From: Druceiella hillmani
Lineage: Eukaryota; Arthropoda; Insecta; Lepidoptera; Hepialidae
Reading direction: 5' to 3'
Length of the DNA stretch: 64,000 nt
NCBI GenBank assembly: GCA_039881145.1
Contig: JAYKKI010000015.1
Coordinates: 25,842,001 to 25,906,000, forward strand
In this document: piece by piece, positions 61,205 through 64,000 of the stretch
How positions within the stretch are numbered: the stretch's first letter is position 1
How the letters are laid out: the number at the start of each line of letters is the position of its first letter
Program-made: the position numbers and the translations under genes
Notes under the pieces: model-generated
Told to the model about the DNA's origin: nothing
What the model saw: only the letters and a program-made list of their open reading frames with translations
Database searches by the model: none

Positions 61205-61800
61205 AAATTATTTTCCAAACGTGCCGGGAACTTGACACAATGATTAAGTTAGAAGTAAAAAGCTTTTGAGCGGTTAGACTAGCTTTATGGAGACAGGGTG
61301 TGCACTCACGTACCGGTTGCTTCGAAATTTTTAGCTGAAATCAATAACGGCATTTCATTGCATTGTTACCAATAACTGGAGTAATAATTTTTATGAACTG
61401 GACTGCTAATGTGAAAATTCCTGAAAACATGCGGGTTTAAAATTAGTGAAATTTGTCATTGTTTTAATATTAAAAATGAGATTTATATGTGAAATAGTTT
61501 TTTTCGTAAATTTTATAACAAAAATATTAAATTTGATCTGCTTAATTATTTATATTCTGTAATAAAAATATTTACGTCTATTTATATGAATGATTTACAA
61601 TTGTGAAACTATACAAAATGCAAAAATATTAAAGTCGTGCTACATTTCACTATTTCAGACTTTCTACTTTACTCGGGCTTATAATCGCATTTAATACCTG
61701 TGTTGCATAAAAATCAAACTAAAAATTAAATGATTTTTTACGTTTTATCCATTATAAGTAATACAATGCATTGAAGAACCGTGTTTGCTCATATACATAT
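61205..61800. other. AT-rich DNA, nothing recognised
   Basis: No coding or repeat signal supported. Confidence 0.45.
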
Positions 61801-61808
61801 CTATGCAT

Positions 61809-61875
<67 letters not shown>
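61809..61875. repeat. Compound (AC)n(AT)n microsatellite
   Basis: About 26 bases of AC repeat lead directly into about 40 of AT. The frames at 61752-61940 and 61771-62004 are artefacts of it. Confidence 0.95.
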
Positions 61876-61878
<3 letters not shown>

Positions 61879-61879
61879 C

Positions 61880-63395
61880 TAAAACTGTTTACACCATTTT
61901 CGGGTAAAATAATTAATATTTTCTTTTTACCGAGGAACAAAGCAATAATTTTTCAGGTTTTTCACATGTGGCCAAATTTAATCCTTTTTAACGCTCTCCC
62001 TTAAGAGAAGGCTATTCTTGCAGAACTCAACGTTGGGTAACTTTAAATGAAAAAGATCTTGAATCTAGAAAACAATTTAATATTTAATGATAATATTGCT
62101 TATCTTTTTTGGCGCCTCTCAAAAATAATATGCTAAAATTCAATGTTAAAGAACGTACCCAAAACTTAAATTATATCATAGAATTACGTCGTCTTTTATG
62201 CAAATTGTAATCTGAATATTTATAGCCATTTAAAAGTCTTAGTAACTGTAAAGATCAAATTATTACATCTAAGAAAATGTTTACCATAATGTGTACTTTG
62301 ATATGTTCAATATACCTTAAATACCTAAGATCTTGAAAAATGCTCTATATAATAAATAATTTTACCTCAAGACAAAATGGATGTTACATAAGTGTTAATG
62401 TATAACCGTGATGTAATATTTCTTTGCGCAATTAATGTTTATTCTGAAAATTGATAATTACTTTAAAACATTAAGCTGAACTTTCGACTTTCAGGAAAAA
62501 TTTAAGTTATTAAAAAGCTAATACGAAGGTGATGGGTAAATGTAAAATTTTCAGATAAACCTTTTAAAACGTGAGGTCGTATTATTTTTTTTTATTTCTC
62601 TACGTCTTTTGCTCAAAACTAAAATATTAATATACTTGTAGTCTAATGAGTCAAAATCTAGTCGACTCTGAAAAACCTAAAATTTGGCTTATTTTATCTT
62701 AACCTCCCTATTTCTCAAACTACAAAATAGTATAGTATCATATCATCGGATAATTTTGGCAATTATACAAGTCAAATAGGTCCGATCACTGAATTTTGTA
62801 TCCTCCATCTAAGTTACACAAGTACGGGAATTATTTTATGTAAATACATGTAAAAACAAAACATTATTATGAAAATTTTAAGGAATTACACAGTAAATTC
62901 TTCTACAAAATGTTTATATGTAAATTCATTTTTCCTACTTGAGGGTTATTGTAATGTTAAAATTATAATTCTTTCCACAAAACCCGTTAAACCTTTAAAT
63001 TTCTACACATAAAGTAAAATATAACGCAAAATTAATACGACCACTATAAAACCGTTTTTTCAATGACTATGGAAAAGCCTTAAAAATGAACGATATAGAC
63101 CGACAAAGCGCATGGCAAATTAAAAAGGCGGCATCGTCATTCACTTCCTATTTAATAAAACTCGCATTATGAAGAAAATATGATTTTGCGATATTATAAC
63201 ATTTTTCACAAGCTCTAAAAAATCGTAGCGATCTGCATATTTTGTCATCTGGGATGACAGATGACAGGCGGATGTTAAGGCGCACTATGAATATTTATGA
63301 CGCTTTGTTATTGAACGTGAGCGGATATCTGTTGATATATTTATATATTGACTTTATGTTCAGTAAGATTGTGTGAATAAATATATATACATACC
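61880..63395. other. AT-rich DNA, nothing recognised
   Basis: No supported gene. An 11-bp inverted pair (TGTTGATATAT at 63330, its inverse at 63468) brackets the next AT microsatellite. Confidence 0.45.
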
Positions 63396-63399
63396 TATA

Positions 63400-63403
<4 letters not shown>

Positions 63404-63460
<57 letters not shown>
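63404..63460. repeat. (AT)n microsatellite
   Basis: About 57 bases of alternating AT. The Ile/Tyr-repeat frame at 63295-63501 comes from it. Confidence 0.95.
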
Positions 63461-63463
<3 letters not shown>

Positions 63464-63579
63464 CAGGATATATCAACAATAAATAGAGCCACTTCTACCA
63501 CTTGTGTAATTAATCATGTGTAATCTGGCAAAATCTTTTTTATATCAATCACCTAGGTTATAAAATAATTAGTTGAAAT

Positions 63580-63659
63580 TTTATATGAAATAAGAATTAT
63601 GAGTAAATTGGCATTCTGTCAAAAATGCCAATTTACTCATAATTCTTATTTCATATAAA
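63580..63659. repeat. Perfect hairpin, 36-bp stem, 8-nt loop, plus a direct copy of the stem-loop junction
   Basis: The arms 63580-63615 and 63624-63659 are exact inverse copies around CTGTCAAA. The word AAATTGGCATTCTGT at the top of the left arm and loop recurs just after the right arm (63657-63671). The nested inverse and direct copies suggest a template switch during replication or repair. Confidence 0.95.
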
Positions 63660-63674
63660 TTGGCATTCTGTAAA

Positions 63675-64000
63675 TTGTCAAGTGCCAAAATGAAATGTCA
63701 TTTACTTCTCTGATAAAAACTAGAAAAAAAACGTAGGTTTCGTTCTTAATTAATTTAGCATACTTCACTTAAATATTGTATAATATTGTATAATCCACAT
63801 TTAAAAAAAAATGGTTAATATCTCTTCAAAAAGTTCAAACGTTCCGATAGGTTTAAATTACATTTGTGAGTGTTGTTAAATAACAAATAAACCGTGCATA
63901 TTTACTTTGAAACGTAATTAAAATTAGACTAATGTTATTGCTAAGAAGCAAATAGTAATTTATCTAAGTGGTAAGGAAAACAATGTCGTATAAATAGTTA
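63675..64000. other. AT-rich DNA, nothing recognised
   Basis: Apart from TATAATATTG repeated near 63777-63794, nothing was seen up to the window edge. Confidence 0.45.

Noticed and set aside
61752..63501. Ile/Tyr and His/Thr repeat frames
   Set aside because: They are direct translations of (AT)n and (AC)n microsatellites.
1..64000. CRISPR array, prokaryotic operon, phage or riboswitch
   Set aside because: There are no regularly spaced identical repeats, no long ORFs, no ribosome-binding pattern and no gene clusters. Composition and transposon types are those of an animal nuclear genome.

Overview
This 64-kb window is AT-rich eukaryotic nuclear DNA. It contains no long open reading frame: the longest are about 60-120 codons, and most are simple-repeat or antisense shadows. 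It has long (AT)n and (AC)n microsatellites, foldback elements, and decayed pieces of animal transposon families: several LINE types, Copia, Helitron, mariner, a tRNA-like SINE, and foldbacks that may derive from Penelope-like elements. This suggests an intergenic or intronic region of a metazoan. An arthropod, probably an insect, is likely from the flavour of the LINE peptides, but the species cannot be named from the sequence. No intact host gene, rRNA gene, canonical tRNA gene, operon, CRISPR array or bacterial feature was seen.

Layout: 1-21 kb is mostly unannotatable AT-rich DNA with microsatellites, one short minisatellite and several hairpins, including a perfect 30-bp stem at 12.56 kb. 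At 22.0-23.65 kb lies a plus-strand LINE remnant with an ORF1 piece, an AT microsatellite and an endonuclease piece. From 24 to 41 kb the DNA is quiet, apart from a 134-bp terminal-inverted-repeat element at 30.2 kb, the first of two related 196-198-bp foldback elements (32.24 kb; the other is at 43.25 kb), and direct repeats near 39 kb.

From 41 to 61.2 kb the window is a graveyard of transposons: a LINE endonuclease fragment (41.0-41.55, minus), the second foldback (43.25), an internally deleted Copia element followed by tandem repeats (45.3-46.5, plus), a Helitron helicase tail (47.9-48.2, plus), two same-orientation 3' remnants of an R1/Jockey-type LINE next to an AC-rich repeat (50.3-52.5, minus), a mariner 3' end with its terminal repeat (54.8-55.06, minus), a tRNA-like SINE (57.8-57.97, minus), a CR1/Jockey-like reverse-transcriptase remnant (58.35-59.17, minus), and a TA-flanked MITE (60.96-61.20). 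The last 3 kb holds microsatellites and a perfect 36-bp hairpin.

The most interesting signal is the related foldback pair at 32.24 and 43.25 kb. Each arm carries a motif that resembles a hammerhead ribozyme core, placed head-to-head on opposite strands. Each of the four arms has its own damage, so activity today is doubtful, but the shared layout suggests descent from a ribozyme-bearing mobile element, possibly a Penelope-like retroelement. Nothing in the window appears to act as a gene set. All coding signals are relics, and any statement about function applies to the ancestral element, not to these copies.
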